Source of the DNA: Catonia carolina
Taxonomy: Eukaryota > Arthropoda > Insecta > Hemiptera > Achilidae
Reading direction: 5' to 3'
Length of the DNA stretch: 64,000 bases
Assembly (NCBI GenBank): GCA_035578175.1
Contig: JAQMRL010000001.1
Coordinates: 187,295,783 to 187,359,782 of the forward strand
Shown: positions 37,801 to 43,930 of the stretch, one piece after another
How positions within the stretch are numbered: the first letter of the stretch is position 1
How the letters are laid out: each line of letters begins with the position of its first letter
Made by a program: the position numbers and the translations under genes
The notes under the pieces: generated by a model
What the model was told of the DNA's origin: nothing
Databases searched by the model: none
Seen by the model: only the letters and a program-made list of their open reading frames with translations

Positions 37801-40800
37801 CACAAAAAAGTGTAAAAAAGAACTGGGTCTAGTTGCTAAGTATTCTAGCTTATTTTGTAATTTTACAATGCACTTTATTTTATGATTTTTAAAATTATAA
37901 AAAATATGAATTGATCTTTACAGAAACAAGATAGATATTGTTCTGTTATTTTCTATTGAACATTTCTTTTAGGTAATGGCACATGTTATTTTCTACTGTC
38001 AAACACAGTCAGTGATTTCCTAATTTCAATTTTGTATAACACTCATTTTATATTTACTTACTGGTTTTAATAATCAACCAAAATAAGCAAAAGAAATTGT
38101 AAAATTAAAAATAAGAGCAGCCATTTTAGTACAGGACAACAAAAAATCTACCTATTTAATTATGCAATATCCTGTTATTCGAAAAAGAATAATTATTTGA
38201 ATAGGTTAAGTGTATACTGTTCGCCAATTACGGTGGCATGTAGGGAGGGTAGCGAGACAGAGAGAGAATGTGTTGCGTCCGCCGTTCTCCTCAACTCAAT
38301 TCAATCAGTGCACCGCGTTCAAGTGCAGTAGTGACAATACGCCATATGGTAGGGAACTCTGCCGGCCAGTTTCGTTCACTACACTCTAACAAGCTCATTT
38401 TTCATCAAAAAATTCTGAAAAAATTACTTTTGCTTCCTAATGAATCGTATTTTATTACACTATAAATGTTATTATTATACTTTGATATTTAGATAAGATA
38501 CGCTTGTACAAAGTTTGACGTTTAAATCTCATCGTATTTTCTGCTACACGTAGGCTAATATAACTTCTTTTCTGGGGGGGACATAATATGCGTTTTATTA
38601 TTTTGTTATAAAATAGAAAATTTTGTCTTTAATTTTATATATGTTGAGTCACATGTTGTGCGGAAACAGAAATAATAAACGAGCTTCAAAAAATCACTCT
38701 TTGAAGGATGTCAAAGATAAATCAACGTGTCTGGTATTACCTTCCTGTTAGTACCAAGAAGCTGAATCATTTTTTATAGTTGTGAACTTTATACCAAACA
38801 TACGTCAATTTTTAGAAATCAACTACACACGTACAATATCAGTTGTATGAAATTTTAACAAAAAGAATGGCATAGTAAATATAACAGAAAGAGGGTATGA
38901 CGTCAAATAATGTGGTAGGTACATCATTTAGAAAAAAAAACTTATTGTCTATTACCCCAAATTGATTCGCAGACATTTTTCCCTGTATATTGTGCGCGCG
39001 CAACTAATTTCGACGGTGTGCGGCTTTCGGCAGCAACACAAATGTCAAAACGATAATCGCACGATCAGGACAAGAGTAGTGAGTACTACTTTAGAGGCAG
39101 CCTGTATCAGGCTACGATGCTGTGGAGGGGAAGCTACTTACTGCGCATGTGCGGCCCATACGCCACCATAGTTGGTTATAGTTATACAACGTCACTCTCT
39201 TGAGATCATGGTTTTTTCATCATATGTATAATAGTATTATTCTATAAACCACATTAGTAAAACATGGCTTAGAAATGAGTTATGTACTGTGACTCATTTT
39301 TTATGCACGTGTCCCATTTTTAAAGACAAGTTTGACACATATTTGGGTCACAGGGCAGTCAACATGTTAAATCAGTTCCAAAATTTATTCTACGCATATA
39401 TATTTACATTTTTATTGTATGGACTAATTAATATAGCCTGTAATGATGGCAACATCATTTAGAAATAAAATGTTTTAGTGTTTTAATTACATACACAATG
39501 CAGAGTAGAAGTATTCCTTTAAATCATTACAAGAATCATGTTATTTTATATTTTGTATGTTAAAAATATTTTACATTAAATTTTTGTAAGTTTATGGTAA
39601 AATTTTTCAAGATAATTGAGTAAAATGAATCTTAGATTAGAATTAAAAATATAAATAAATATATTGAAAGAATAAAGTGGTCTTGAAATAAGTTATCTTC
39701 ATAATATTTTTAATGGTTCCTGGGAGTTGCAGTGGTTTAAAAATGGAAAGTCCGTGACTATCTAAAAATTGGTGTTTGTTAATGGTTTGTTTAACTAATA
39801 TTGCTGATGTTTCATGATTATTTTAGGAATATTCCATATTTTGAGGAGACAAATAAATTTTCGATCTCATTACCAAATGCATGGAATTTTTCATTTCATT
39901 GTCCAACTGTCATGAAATTGTATCTGCTACTTCTGTTTTTTCCAGGTAGTGTATTTGTTAAAACAAAAAAATATGTAAACTTAATATTGACGATCAAGAG
40001 CATTGAGAAATGTACTCTTAGCATTTTTGTGACACGGATTCATGAATTAATCATTGTGGCTTTGTTTCCTTTTGAAAACTTTAAAAAAACACAAGGCAAT
40101 AATGATGGTTTTTTTTTGTAAAGCGTATTTTTTTACTGAATTATGCATACTAAACGGAATGGTATTCATGATTTCTATGGCTTATTTTGTGTGCTTAAAC
40201 TTTGCACATGCCCATTTGCCTAGTGCATGGGTGTATCCAGTCAGTGACGGGGTGGCTGCCTCCGTAGAAGCAAAAAATAATTAAATGTTATAGTGATGAT
40301 ATAAAACAAAATTAAGTGTAAACTTTAGTTTATGATGAAACAAAATGGTGAACAAATCGAGAAGTATTTAGAGCCACTGTAACATTTCATTGGAGGGCCC
40401 AAGAAAATGTTAAAATTTGAACGACGATAGTTTGACCACCCGACCCCTAGTTTTGATCCTGGGTATGCCCCTGGCGTGTGCCCATTTATAAAATTGGTCC
40501 TGTTTGTAGCCTTGATAAAGCTGCAAATATGCAACTTCTGTGAATTCCTTCATAGACATGACATATGAACCAATAAGTCCTGTTTTTTTTTATTGCTTAC
40601 CTCACATTCAATGCTTGAATGTGAGTGTGCTTGTTTTTTCCATGGGCCAATACTTGCATCATGAGTATATTATGAGTAGACTTGTATCATGAGTATCGGA
40701 CGAACTAATGTCCCATAGCCGAGCGAATGAAAGGGAGATATGTGGCATAACTACGCATGCGCTCAAAGGTCTTTACCGTTATAATCCAAATCTGAAAACA

Positions 40801-41276
40801 TATTACAGTTGTTATCTTGTTTGTTAGTTTACTGTATGCATAAACGCTTGCACACAACAATGAGTAAAATTAAAGACAATGTTATTTGAACGGCGCGTAT
40901 GGCTTGTGCGAGTGAGAGCGTTATGCATTCTCTCACTCCCACGGCTAGGGGACATTAGTTCATCTGAATACTGTACGTTGCTGAAGTATGCAGGAAGTGA
41001 TAGTATATAAAACCAGTTCACAAGTAAAGTATGAATAATTAATTAATTCTTTTTTTTAGCGTGAGTTAAATCATTTGTATATTCCTGTCACAAGTAAATG
41101 ATATTTTAAAAAATAGATTTGACTATAAGATTGAATTGTGTTTTACATTAAATGAGTTTGTTTTAACTGATTGACAAAATGAACTGTTTTTAGGTATGTA
41201 TACAATGATGAAACACATGTACCGAGCAAGAATCAAGAAGTTAGGACCACATTGTTGGAAAAATAAATTCGATTGA
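7046..41276 (+). CDS. HACD3: HACD3/PTPLAD1-type very-long-chain (3R)-3-hydroxyacyl-CoA dehydratase, 10 coding exons
   Basis: Ten exons (7046-7120, 13022-13129, 17730-17846, 19707-19845, 30405-30509, 34359-34486, 35348-35460, 37286-37411, 39827-39945, 41194-41276) have GT-AG borders and join in phase to 1113 nt, giving 370 residues plus TGA; vertebrate HACD3 is about 360. Residues 1-100 resemble a p23/CS domain (starts MPSPFVYWAQDVKNLYI). Residues 101-146 form an acidic, charged linker. Residues about 150-360 are the multi-pass HACD membrane domain. Exon 8 has the family signature WIPLYPLGILCE, with the predicted catalytic Tyr291 and Glu298 seven residues apart as in yeast Phs1. In this family the enzyme removes water from 3-hydroxyacyl-CoA, the third step of the ER very-long-chain fatty acid elongation cycle. 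The CS domain distinguishes HACD3 from HACD1/2/4. The reading frame is intact throughout, so the gene looks functional. Introns hold almost only mobile DNA. The function is inferred from family similarity. Confidence 0.93.
7200..8100 (-). repeat. ~0.93 kb repeat 'CTTTCTCTTGCC family', copy A
   Basis: Full-length reverse-oriented copy beginning 80 bases after HACD3 exon 1. Landmarks shared by all copies: start ACTTTCTCTTGCCTATATGA; CGAGTTTTCACCGGATCTAC region; ACCCGACACGAACAT; CGGTCAACCGGAAGTAGTAG; an internal hairpin with AAAAGTTGTAGA arms; and end TTGGCAAGAGAAAG followed by GTGTGAGTGTTTCACACC. It has no long open frame. Confidence 0.85.
8123..8325 (+). repeat. 3' fragment of the ~0.93 kb repeat, copy A'
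   Basis: Matches only the last ~200 bases of the family (from TTTTCTCTACAG to GTGATTCACACC) in + orientation, so it faces copy A head to head with about 20 bases between them. Confidence 0.7.
8326..9413. other. AT-rich intron 1 DNA with a short dispersed repeat
   Basis: Mostly AT-rich with no gene. Positions 8921-8965 hold two to three tandem copies of GTACATTATAGTTTTT. Positions 9050-9185 resemble 25195-25310 (shared TAACCTTCC and TCATAAATAAT words), a diverged dispersed repeat of unknown class. Confidence 0.4.
9425..10335 (-). pseudogene. 5'-truncated non-LTR retrotransposon (reverse transcriptase C-terminal half)
   Basis: The minus strand encodes, without stops, KQGCVLSPLLFNCYSEQIF, the RT active-site box RYADDTIVLADSEEG, then YLGIMINE, LLYGAETWTLNK and GKRGPGRRRISWLHNLREW, i.e. 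RT motifs 4-7, thumb and C-terminal region of an endonuclease-type LINE. It ends shortly after the stop in a GAAGAAG tail. It is flanked by the 11 bp duplication TTTAACACATT (9414-9424, 10336-10346). The EN domain and RT fingers are missing through 5' truncation. The open frame suggests a fairly recent insertion. Confidence 0.9.
11013..11197 (-). mobile_element. tRNA-derived SINE, family A
   Basis: Reverse-strand copy with B-box GGGTTCGAATCCCACTC and a long, G-interrupted poly-A tail (11013-11040). It is flanked by GATTTTTATTTT (11000-11011 and 11198-11209). Confidence 0.85.
11254..11353 (-). mobile_element. tRNA-derived SINE head, family D (fragment)
   Basis: The reverse strand shows GTGATTAGCGTACAACACAG (tRNA-like) and a B-box CTGGGTTCAAATCCC. 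Only the head and a little of the body are present. Confidence 0.55.
11564..12733. mobile_element. Long-TIR foldback DNA element (~1.17 kb)
   Basis: Inverted repeats of about 350 bp (11564-11918 and about 12388-12733) share, for example, CGGAGATAACTCCAGCAATT and GGTTTTCCGTTAATGTGG. The ends start near TCCACACTC. Flanks show a 7 bp direct repeat TAGGTAT (11557-11563, 12734-12740), so the target duplication is probably 7-8 bp. The central ~470 bp holds a 140-residue open frame (11973-12395). The superfamily cannot be assigned. Confidence 0.7.
11973..12395 (+). CDS. Hypothetical 140-residue ORF inside the long-TIR element
   Basis: Open from ATG to TAA within the non-repeated core of the 11564-12733 element and running slightly into the right inverted repeat. 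The product starts MSPRKGREMIFGLNHAF and is basic and aromatic-rich. I recognise no domain, no catalytic transposase motif and no signal peptide. It could be a chance frame or a remnant of a longer transposase. Position inside the element argues against a host gene. Confidence 0.25.
   Translation: MSPRKGREMIFGLNHAFSQQYYVKQSGYFFNKNIVILLRMSCAMSYSRKTQKFVFLSDYTQSRYHYRAVSSQEVERLIKFSINTTYLFQITNAKYDTWHNTAVKLHCSVQKSFHYLYMKPKYTFFLKITGILKWNIRLLF
13022..13129 (+). CDS. HACD3: HACD3 coding exon 2 (residues 26-61)
   Basis: Follows a TTTATTCCAG acceptor, phase 0, and encodes the middle of the CS domain (ends HFKLDFYDGV). The donor chosen is GTAAAA at 13130, because it gives the same spacing as other HACD3 proteins between the two CS-domain halves. 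A second donor, GTGGGT at 13139, would add three residues (VKN) in frame. Confidence 0.85.
13773..15058 (-). mobile_element. tRNA-related SINE, family C, split by a piggyBac-like insertion
   Basis: On the minus strand, 15058-14885 is the tRNA-like head (GGATTAGTCTAGCGGTAGAG ... GTGGTTCAAATCC) and 13928-13773 is the tail half with terminal poly-A. Together, minus one TTAA, they make ~326 bp, like the intact copy at 36555-36870. Outer TSD: AACTAATTT (13764-13772, 15059-15067). Confidence 0.8.
13929..14884. mobile_element. piggyBac-like non-autonomous element (956 bp)
   Basis: Inserted into the family C SINE at TTAA (13925-13928 and 14885-14888). It begins CCCGACGAGAAC and ends GTTAGCAAGGG, so the termini are CCC/GGG as in piggyBac elements, although the inverted repeats beyond that are weak. 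No transposase frame was found. Confidence 0.65.
15134..15693 (-). mobile_element. Mariner/Tc-type foldback MITE (~560 bp)
   Basis: Inverted repeats of ~150 bp (shared AAAGAGGTTGCTATTTTT and TTTCATTTGCTTATGATTAA). The core, read on the minus strand, looks like a decayed transposase C-terminal segment. It is non-autonomous. Confidence 0.65.
15755..16153 (-). mobile_element. AAC-tailed SINE-like retroposon, copy c
   Basis: Near full-length family member (GTTGTTGTTTAGGTCATCAG at the left, CTGATTATGGGCA at the right). No convincing target duplication was found. Confidence 0.75.
16158..16295 (-). repeat. Fragment of the ~0.93 kb repeat
   Basis: Matches the central part of the family in reverse orientation (GCACTTACCCTAGCTTGTAG corresponds to its conserved CTACAAGATAGGGTA). 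Confidence 0.6.
17078..17278 (+). repeat. 5' fragment of the ~0.93 kb repeat
   Basis: Starts TTTACTTTCTCTTGCCCTGT and matches the first ~200 bases of the family (CATGTCGATTTTTCGAAATT), then diverges. Confidence 0.7.
17730..17846 (+). CDS. HACD3: HACD3 coding exon 3 (residues 62-100)
   Basis: Acceptor TTGTTTCAG, donor GTAACA, phase 0 on both sides. It encodes the last CS-domain strands and the conserved WW-P-RLTK segment (CDWWPRLTKLKEKPAWLK) that closes the p23-like fold in HACD3 proteins. Confidence 0.9.
17968..18877 (+). mobile_element. ~0.9 kb MITE-like element, copy 1 (intron 3)
   Basis: Ends are imperfect inverted repeats (ACCAACTATGGTGGCATG and, read inward from the right, GCCAATTACAGTGGCGTG). 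An inverted copy is at 38219-39178. No coding frame was found. Confidence 0.7.
19707..19845 (+). CDS. HACD3: HACD3 coding exon 4 (residues 101-146 plus 1 nt)
   Basis: Acceptor TTACAG, donor GTTAGT, ends in phase 1. It encodes the linker between the CS domain and the membrane domain: IDFERWQ, then an acidic run (CEDDEDDMMD), then a basic stretch. No membrane segment is present. The following intron (10.6 kb) is the largest in the gene. Confidence 0.88.
20235..22747 (+). mobile_element. Tc1/mariner-superfamily transposon with 490 bp TIRs
   Basis: A 2513 bp element beginning CAGGGTGATTCATGAAG and ending in its inverse, with TA target duplications (20233-20234, 22748-22749). Terminal inverted repeats of 490 bp (20235-20724, 22258-22747) look identical by eye. 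The transposase gene lies between them. The near-perfect TIRs imply recent transposition, although the internal gene is broken. Confidence 0.92.
21157..22212 (+). pseudogene. Mariner-type (DDD) transposase with two in-frame TGA stops
   Basis: One continuous frame of 351 codons plus stop encodes an N-terminal HTH region of the type annotated as DUF4817 (FTSEEYADMVFILGYCNGNA), a second HTH (SRRIGVSQSTVWRSLNR), then the catalytic domain. Candidate acidic residues are Asp152 (LFTDEAQF), Asp243 (QHDGAPPH) and Asp285 (SPLDYCIWG). The 41 residues between the last two suggest a DD41D-type group. TGA codons at 21712-21714 (codon 186) and 22027-22029 (codon 291) interrupt the frame; no indel is present. 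Both positions would be Arg (CGA) in related proteins by my recollection, consistent with CpG to TpG change. The enzyme is presumably inactive unless TGA is read through. Confidence 0.9.
24294..25700. other. AT-rich intron 4 DNA, no gene seen
   Basis: No coding exon, RNA gene or intact transposon was recognised. Positions 25195-25310 resemble 9050-9185 (diverged dispersed repeat). Confidence 0.35.
25703..26446 (-). mobile_element. Internally deleted mariner (744 bp)
   Basis: TA-flanked (25701-25702, 26447-26448) with 32 bp TIRs (GAGGGCAGTCCAGAAAGTCT) differing at the first base. The minus strand encodes the mariner N-terminal HTH (CEVRSVIRFLLAKNNKPIEI, VRRLCIQFKNGRTNVHEEER). In another frame it then encodes the C-terminal end, from PPYSPDLAPSDYHLF through LVTQRFDDD to NLFGDYVEK. 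The middle, with the first two catalytic Asp residues, is missing. It has the size and structure of a deletion derivative that could be moved only by another transposase. Confidence 0.88.
26449..27058. other. AT-rich intron 4 DNA, nothing recognised
   Basis: Low-complexity AT-rich sequence without repeats shared elsewhere in the window, coding frames or RNA signatures. Confidence 0.35.
27133..27180 (-). ncRNA. Hammerhead ribozyme-like motif, left arm
   Basis: On the minus strand: CTGATGA, then U, a stem II hairpin GGTG-GATC-CACC, GAAAC, a palindromic stem III ACAC/GTGT, then A and AGTGAA. AGTGAA pairs with TTTACT just before CTGATGA (stem I, one G-U). The order matches a type I hammerhead with minimal stem III; cleavage would follow the A after GTGT. 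One unpaired U after CTGATGA is atypical. Confidence 0.55.
27331..27376 (+). ncRNA. Hammerhead ribozyme-like motif, right arm
   Basis: Same layout on the + strand: ATTTACT, CTGATGA (27338-27344), U, GGTGGATCCACC, GAAAC, then AGGTGTA, with AGTGAA for stem I. Here stem III reads ACAG/GTGT, so the palindrome has one mismatch, and this copy should fold less well than the left one. Confidence 0.5.
27780..28620 (+). pseudogene. Non-LTR retrotransposon fragment (RT thumb/C-terminal region)
   Basis: The frame 27797-28333 encodes EKFKYLGEYIHHRL, LRIKILYGSETLAW, RRILRTCINKKHKVDNHYR and VRKKWLSYFGHILRTPAPDF, the region after the RT active site in LINE polymerases. A following frame (28365-28556) encodes the tail, ending HTKK. 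The RT active site and EN domain are absent. A stop and frame change near 28333 mark it as a dead fragment. Confidence 0.75.
28753..29028. mobile_element. ~277 bp MITE (GAACTAATGTCCC family), copy 1
   Basis: TIRs: GATGAACTAATGTTCCATAG at the left; ATGAACTAATGTCCCCTAGC read inward from the right. It contains CTCAAAGGTCTTTACTGTTA as in the copies at 40694 and 55255. No coding capacity. Confidence 0.8.
29091..30230. mobile_element. pogo/Tc-type DNA element remnant (~1.14 kb)
   Basis: Termini TAGTCAATTTCGGATAATTG and, read inward from the right, TAGTCAATTCCGGATAATTG, with TA on each side. A short frame (29776-29982) contains a basic segment (LGQRKLSELTCVPKITIVLQ ... SQKRKREE) that could be part of an HTH DNA-binding region. 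No catalytic domain was seen. Non-autonomous. Confidence 0.65.
30405..30509 (+). CDS. HACD3: HACD3 coding exon 5 (first membrane segment)
   Basis: Enters in phase 1 after TTTTTTCAG and leaves through GTAAGT. It encodes KKVYLVLYNLSQFVFFMYIF and neighbours, the first transmembrane helix of the dehydratase domain and its typical YLxLYN entry motif. Confidence 0.9.
30510..31533. other. Intron 5 sequence, no gene
   Basis: AT-rich. Contains a degraded tRNA-like stretch around 30930-31060 and an isolated TTAACCCTTAAGG (about 31308) resembling one piggyBac-type end without a partner. Confidence 0.3.
31534..32426 (+). repeat. ~0.93 kb repeat, copy D
   Basis: Full-length copy with the family start (TTTACTTTCTCTTGC) and end (GTGTTTCACACCAGA). 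It has a deletion in the middle that removes part of the internal hairpin. Confidence 0.85.
32505..33140 (+). repeat. Duplicated segment, copy 2 (partner at 1-735)
   Basis: Aligns with 1-735 but lacks the AAC-tailed retroposon. The single 42 bp block near 664-707 of copy 1 is here expanded into a nine-unit array. Confidence 0.8.
32753..33102 (+). repeat. 42 bp minisatellite with a 73 bp higher-order unit
   Basis: Nine units starting ATTTTATCACATATTG at 32753, 32795, 32837, 32879, 32910, 32952, 32983, 33025 and 33067. Units 4 and 6 are 31 bp (lacking an 11 bp GAGCCATTACT-type block), the last is partial, and the others are 42 bp. Units 4+5 and 6+7 form a repeated 31+42 bp pair. Confidence 0.92.
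33178..34107 (+). repeat. ~0.93 kb repeat, copy E
   Basis: Full-length copy with all family landmarks, including the internal AAAAGTTGTAGA hairpin. It starts 76 bases after the minisatellite. Confidence 0.85.
34108..34265 (-). mobile_element. tRNA-derived SINE (fragment)
   Basis: The minus strand starts TGCCGGTTGATGTAGTAGTC (A-box-like) and has GGTTTTGATTCCCGG as B-box. It lies just upstream of HACD3 exon 6. Confidence 0.55.
34359..34486 (+). CDS. HACD3: HACD3 coding exon 6 (second membrane segment)
   Basis: Acceptor TTTGTTTAG, donor GTGATT. It encodes VGPAFKFCQLIQFLEVMHPM followed by GYTKGSVFIPLLQ, matching the conserved HACD segment in which a Q-x-x-x-x-LE-x-x-H block precedes the next helix. 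The frame is continuous with the flanking exons. Confidence 0.9.
34571..35146 (+). repeat. ~0.93 kb repeat, copy F (5'-deleted), interrupted by a LINE tail
   Basis: Matches the family from the GTGCTCTACAAGACAGGGTTA landmark region to the end (GTGTTTCACACCAGA), with a 225 bp insertion at 34683-34907. Confidence 0.75.
34683..34907 (+). mobile_element. LINE 3' end, extremely 5'-truncated
   Basis: Encodes MPEERIPLKVMEYVPVGRRE at its start, a C-terminal motif typical of LINE polymerases, and ends in a GAAGAAGAA tail. Flanks AATATGCATTTT (34671-34682) and AATATGAATTTT (34908-34919) are a target duplication with one mismatch. Confidence 0.75.
35348..35460 (+). CDS. HACD3: HACD3 coding exon 7 (third and fourth membrane segments)
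   Basis: Acceptor TTTTTAG, donor GTAAAT, phase 0 to phase 2. It encodes VGGRAIILFAMIDAEPRMQT and then VVFYLFLTWSIIEIVR. The pattern W-(S/A)-x-x-E-(I/V)-x-R-Y, completed by exon 8, is characteristic of HACD/PTPL proteins. Confidence 0.9.
35580..36479 (-). pseudogene. Tc-type transposon remnant with broken DUF4817-like transposase
   Basis: TIRs: GCGTTTCATAATGTTCTTCA at the left; GTGTTTCATAATGTACTTCG read inward from the right. The minus strand carries an N-terminal HTH-like part (FRLKFNKDPPSDNSI, then SLSKLTAPAGREYRIPKTMV) and a C-terminal part (GYVKDKVFIPPMLNDIAELK, then RVWQELDFRVGVCRVTKGAH). The catalytic centre between them is largely deleted, and stops interrupt both. Same broad family as the 20235-22747 element but a different lineage. 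Confidence 0.75.
36555..36870 (+). mobile_element. tRNA-related SINE, family C, intact copy
   Basis: Head GGTTGGTCTAGTGGTAAAGT (A-box-like), B-box-like GGTTACTGATTCAAAT, body and poly-A. It is flanked by the 13 bp perfect duplication ATCAAGTAAAAAA (36542-36554, 36871-36883). Confidence 0.85.
37286..37411 (+). CDS. HACD3: HACD3 coding exon 8 (catalytic Tyr/Glu exon)
   Basis: Acceptor TTTAATTTAG, donor GTAAGC. It encodes RYPYY, then WLRYSIWIPLYPLGILCEG. Tyr291 and Glu298 occupy the positions of the catalytic pair identified in yeast Phs1, so the active site is preserved. Confidence 0.93.
37587..39369. mobile_element. TIR element carrying a nested MITE
   Basis: AACATGTTGACTGCC at 37588-37602 and its inverse at 39354-39368 bound ~0.8 kb of host element after the nested copy (38219-39178) is removed. 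The right boundary is followed by A to give TTAA; the left is ATAA. A piggyBac-like origin is possible but unproven. Confidence 0.5.
38219..39178 (-). mobile_element. ~0.9 kb MITE-like element, copy 2 (intron 8), inverted relative to copy 1
   Basis: Reverse-complement counterpart of 17968-18877 over its whole length (shared GAGACAGAGAGAGAATGTG and CACTACACTCTAACAAGCTC). The open frames here (e.g. 38268-38465) are not conserved in copy 1. Confidence 0.75.
39827..39945 (+). CDS. HACD3: HACD3 coding exon 9 (penultimate)
   Basis: Acceptor ATTATTTTAG, donor GTAGTG. It encodes IPYFEETNKFSISLPNAWNF and then a hydrophobic stretch (MKLYLLLLFFPG), matching the conserved loop (S-x-x-LPN) and last transmembrane helix of the family. 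Confidence 0.9.
40694..40970. mobile_element. ~277 bp MITE, copy 2
   Basis: Same family as 28753-29028 and 55255-55533, with the same terminal inverted repeats. It lies in HACD3 intron 9. Confidence 0.8.
41194..41276 (+). CDS. HACD3: HACD3 coding exon 10 with stop codon
   Basis: Acceptor GTTTTTAG. It encodes GMYTMMKHMYRARIKKLGPH and a basic tail ending WKNKFD before TGA at 41274-41276. The M-x-H-M-x-x-x-R ending and lysine-rich tail are typical of HACD C-termini facing the cytosol. Confidence 0.9.
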
Positions 41277-42910
41277 AGGATGTTGTGCAATATATTAGAA
41301 TGTTTAGAGTGGACACTGAGTTAGGTATATTGGCTTCAACTTTGTTATTGTTCTTAATATAATAATATTTAATAAGCGGACAATTAGTGTTAAAGTTTAT
41401 ATTTTATAAGAGTCTCTTCTACTGAAATTAAATAATTGCTTGAACGTATTCTTTTTGTACTATATCAGGATAAATCTTTGAAGAAGTTAAGTATTTTTCA
41501 TGTCCATTTATATAAATACATTATTATGTTGCAATAATCAAAATACAAAAATGTAATAAAAAATATAATCAAAATGTTTTTGCATGAATTCCAATTATAC
41601 TATAATTTTAGTAGTGTTATGCTTTCTATGTAAAGATATTGGGTGGGTGTTTTTCTTTTCTATTTAGTTTTATTATGGCTGCAATCAATTGTTATATAGA
41701 GAAGTAAATAACAGTTACCATCATTAAAAAATAAACATCGCTATTGGATTAATGAACTATTCAAAGTAATATTTGCTGCCGTATCGAAATTTCCAGTTAG
41801 AAATTTTTATGTAGTGTTAAACAGCTTAAAATTTTTTGACAACATGAAAATTATCTCTATGCCATTATTATATTTACAGTATTATATAGTAATAATAGAA
41901 ATAATCATGTTTAAATTAAAAAGTGAAAACAATGTTAAGTGCTGATAACAGTTTCTAGGTGTTAAAGATTTTTTCAATTCATTTTGCAGTTGTAATACAA
42001 TCATTAATTGCTGGTTAGTGAAATATTTTATATTGATTCTAGTTTCTTCTTTTAACTTTAGTGTGTAAACATGGAATTTGTTTTAAAACTTGATGTATTG
42101 TCAACTGAACTTTAATTACCATTATAGTATAAAATAAAATTATTCAGCAATATCTATTTTTATCTATTGATCTGCTGTTACCATTTTCTATTTAATGTAT
42201 TTAGAATTTTTGCGTGAGTTTTTTATAGCCAGTTCCTTATCGCATTCAGGTATTTTAAAATTTATGTTGAGTTTAGTAATAGGTATTATTAATTTTCTTT
42301 TGTAATGTATAACTCCAGTAATCCAAAATTATTGTATATAAAATGGGATGGTAAAGAAAAGTAATTGATTTATTATTAATGATAATTAATTTTAATAAGA
42401 TAAATATCATAAATAATGTTAAAGTGATTTTTTTTTCAGTGCGCTGTATCAGAAGAGTGAATTTATTATTGTAAACCAAAAAAATATCAGCTATCAGGTC
42501 ACTTTTCTCCCACCTTACACTATTATTCACTCTTCTCTCCTCATCACATCACTTGCCTTACTGAAAATTTTTCACCTTATTAAACATGTCATGTAATCTT
42601 TAAAACAGATGTTTTGAAGTGTATCCTTTGTTTCTGGTCCTTCTGAATAATAAGACACCTACAAATATTAATTAAATTTTTTAGACTCAGCACTACATAC
42701 CAAAAGACGTTTCACTTCTACTACATTGTCAGCACAAAACTTTTCTTATCACTTCTTCTATAAAAACTTGGTGGGCATTGTTCTTACCAACCTTGATTAC
42801 TGCAGTTATATAATATTTGAATTTTGTGTAATTATTGTTCCTTCTGTAAATTATGTAACCAAAGAATTATACATGTTTTTGTAATAAATACCAAAGAAAT
42901 TTTACACTGC
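41277..42910 (+). other. Probable HACD3 3' UTR and AT-rich downstream DNA
   Basis: AT-rich sequence after the HACD3 stop with no open frame of note and no recognisable transposon. AATAAA-type signals occur near 41553, 41729, 42133 and 42884. Which one is used cannot be told from sequence. Confidence 0.4.
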
Positions 42911-43035
42911 TTACAAACTTGTGTTTTTTACTTATGTTTTACAGTAACCTGATTTTCAGTAGTGATTTTTTAACTTGTTAACCCTTGACATTATTAAACC
43001 TTGTCAAATCTTTTATAGTATAGTAATTACTATAG

Positions 43036-43366
43036 TTGCCCATAATGAGCAGATGGACTGTTAAATTAATTGCACTCGATCTGTTGGTTCCAGGGCTACA
43101 AAAAATAATTCTGTTTTTTATCACATGACTGAACTATTTAAAAACAGAAGAGATAGAGGTGTAAAAGACACTAATCAGAATTATCTCCTCTGAGAGTAAT
43201 GAATTTCACTATACAGCCAGACCATGTGGTGAATGAAGTGAAGGTGTCATTTGCAGGGTGGAAAGTGGGTGCTTTTTGGAGGGCCTGGCATGTTGATAAG
43301 CATACTTTTCCACTCAGTGAGGAAGACAATAGTAAACCAGCCTTTTGGCTGTTGACCTAAACAACA
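43036..43366 (+). mobile_element. AAC-tailed SINE-like retroposon, copy d
   Basis: Starts TTGCCCATAATGAGCAGATG and ends TGACCTAAACAACAC. A ~70 bp block before the 3' end is deleted relative to other copies. The internal open frame is present (NFTIQPDHVVNEVKVSFAGW). Confidence 0.75.
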
Positions 43367-43371
43367 CTACA

Positions 43372-43490
43372 GGATATCAGAATACTAAAGGTATATCAAG
43401 ATAGAGATAGATGGAGGCATATCGTCCACTCAAATCCTACCCGGCCTGCTGGAAGGACACCCAGATGATGATGATGATGATTAGACTTGT
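43372..43490 (+). mobile_element. LINE 3' tail fragment ending in (GAT)n
   Basis: Encodes RWRHIVHSNPTRPAGRTP, a common C-terminal ending of insect LINE polymerases, followed by ATGATGATGATGATGATT. Confidence 0.55.
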
Positions 43491-43930
43491 TCTTAGTTAA
43501 ATTGCGTTAGATTTACCAATATTTAAACTTATTGTTTTTTTTTTAATAATAATTTATGATAAAAAGGAAATTATATTTTTGTAAGTCTTCAATATATTTT
43601 TTATTTATTTTATGAGTAAGTTTCTTTTATTTTTATGTTCAACTGTTTTGCACAATAATGCTAATACTTGAGAAAGGTAACAGATGAAAATATGGTGAAA
43701 AATGTTAAAAATGACAGAGTAGACCTAGGGTAAAAGCCACCTGTAGGGCTTCTGCACCAGCTGGTTAGGCAACTGAACCCTAATACTTGTCGAGGGAATG
43801 TTTGTTTTTATTAGTTAATTTTAATTAGGATGTATCAAATGAAAACCTTCAAAAACAATAAAACAATTCAATAAGTTCAATAAAACTCTTAACAGTTGTA
43901 TAATTGATTTATTATGTGGCAGTAGTTTTC

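Noticed and set aside
38268..38465. Short open frames (also 38962-39171) in the intron 8 MITE
   Set aside because: Not conserved in the inverted copy at 17968-18877, so probably chance.
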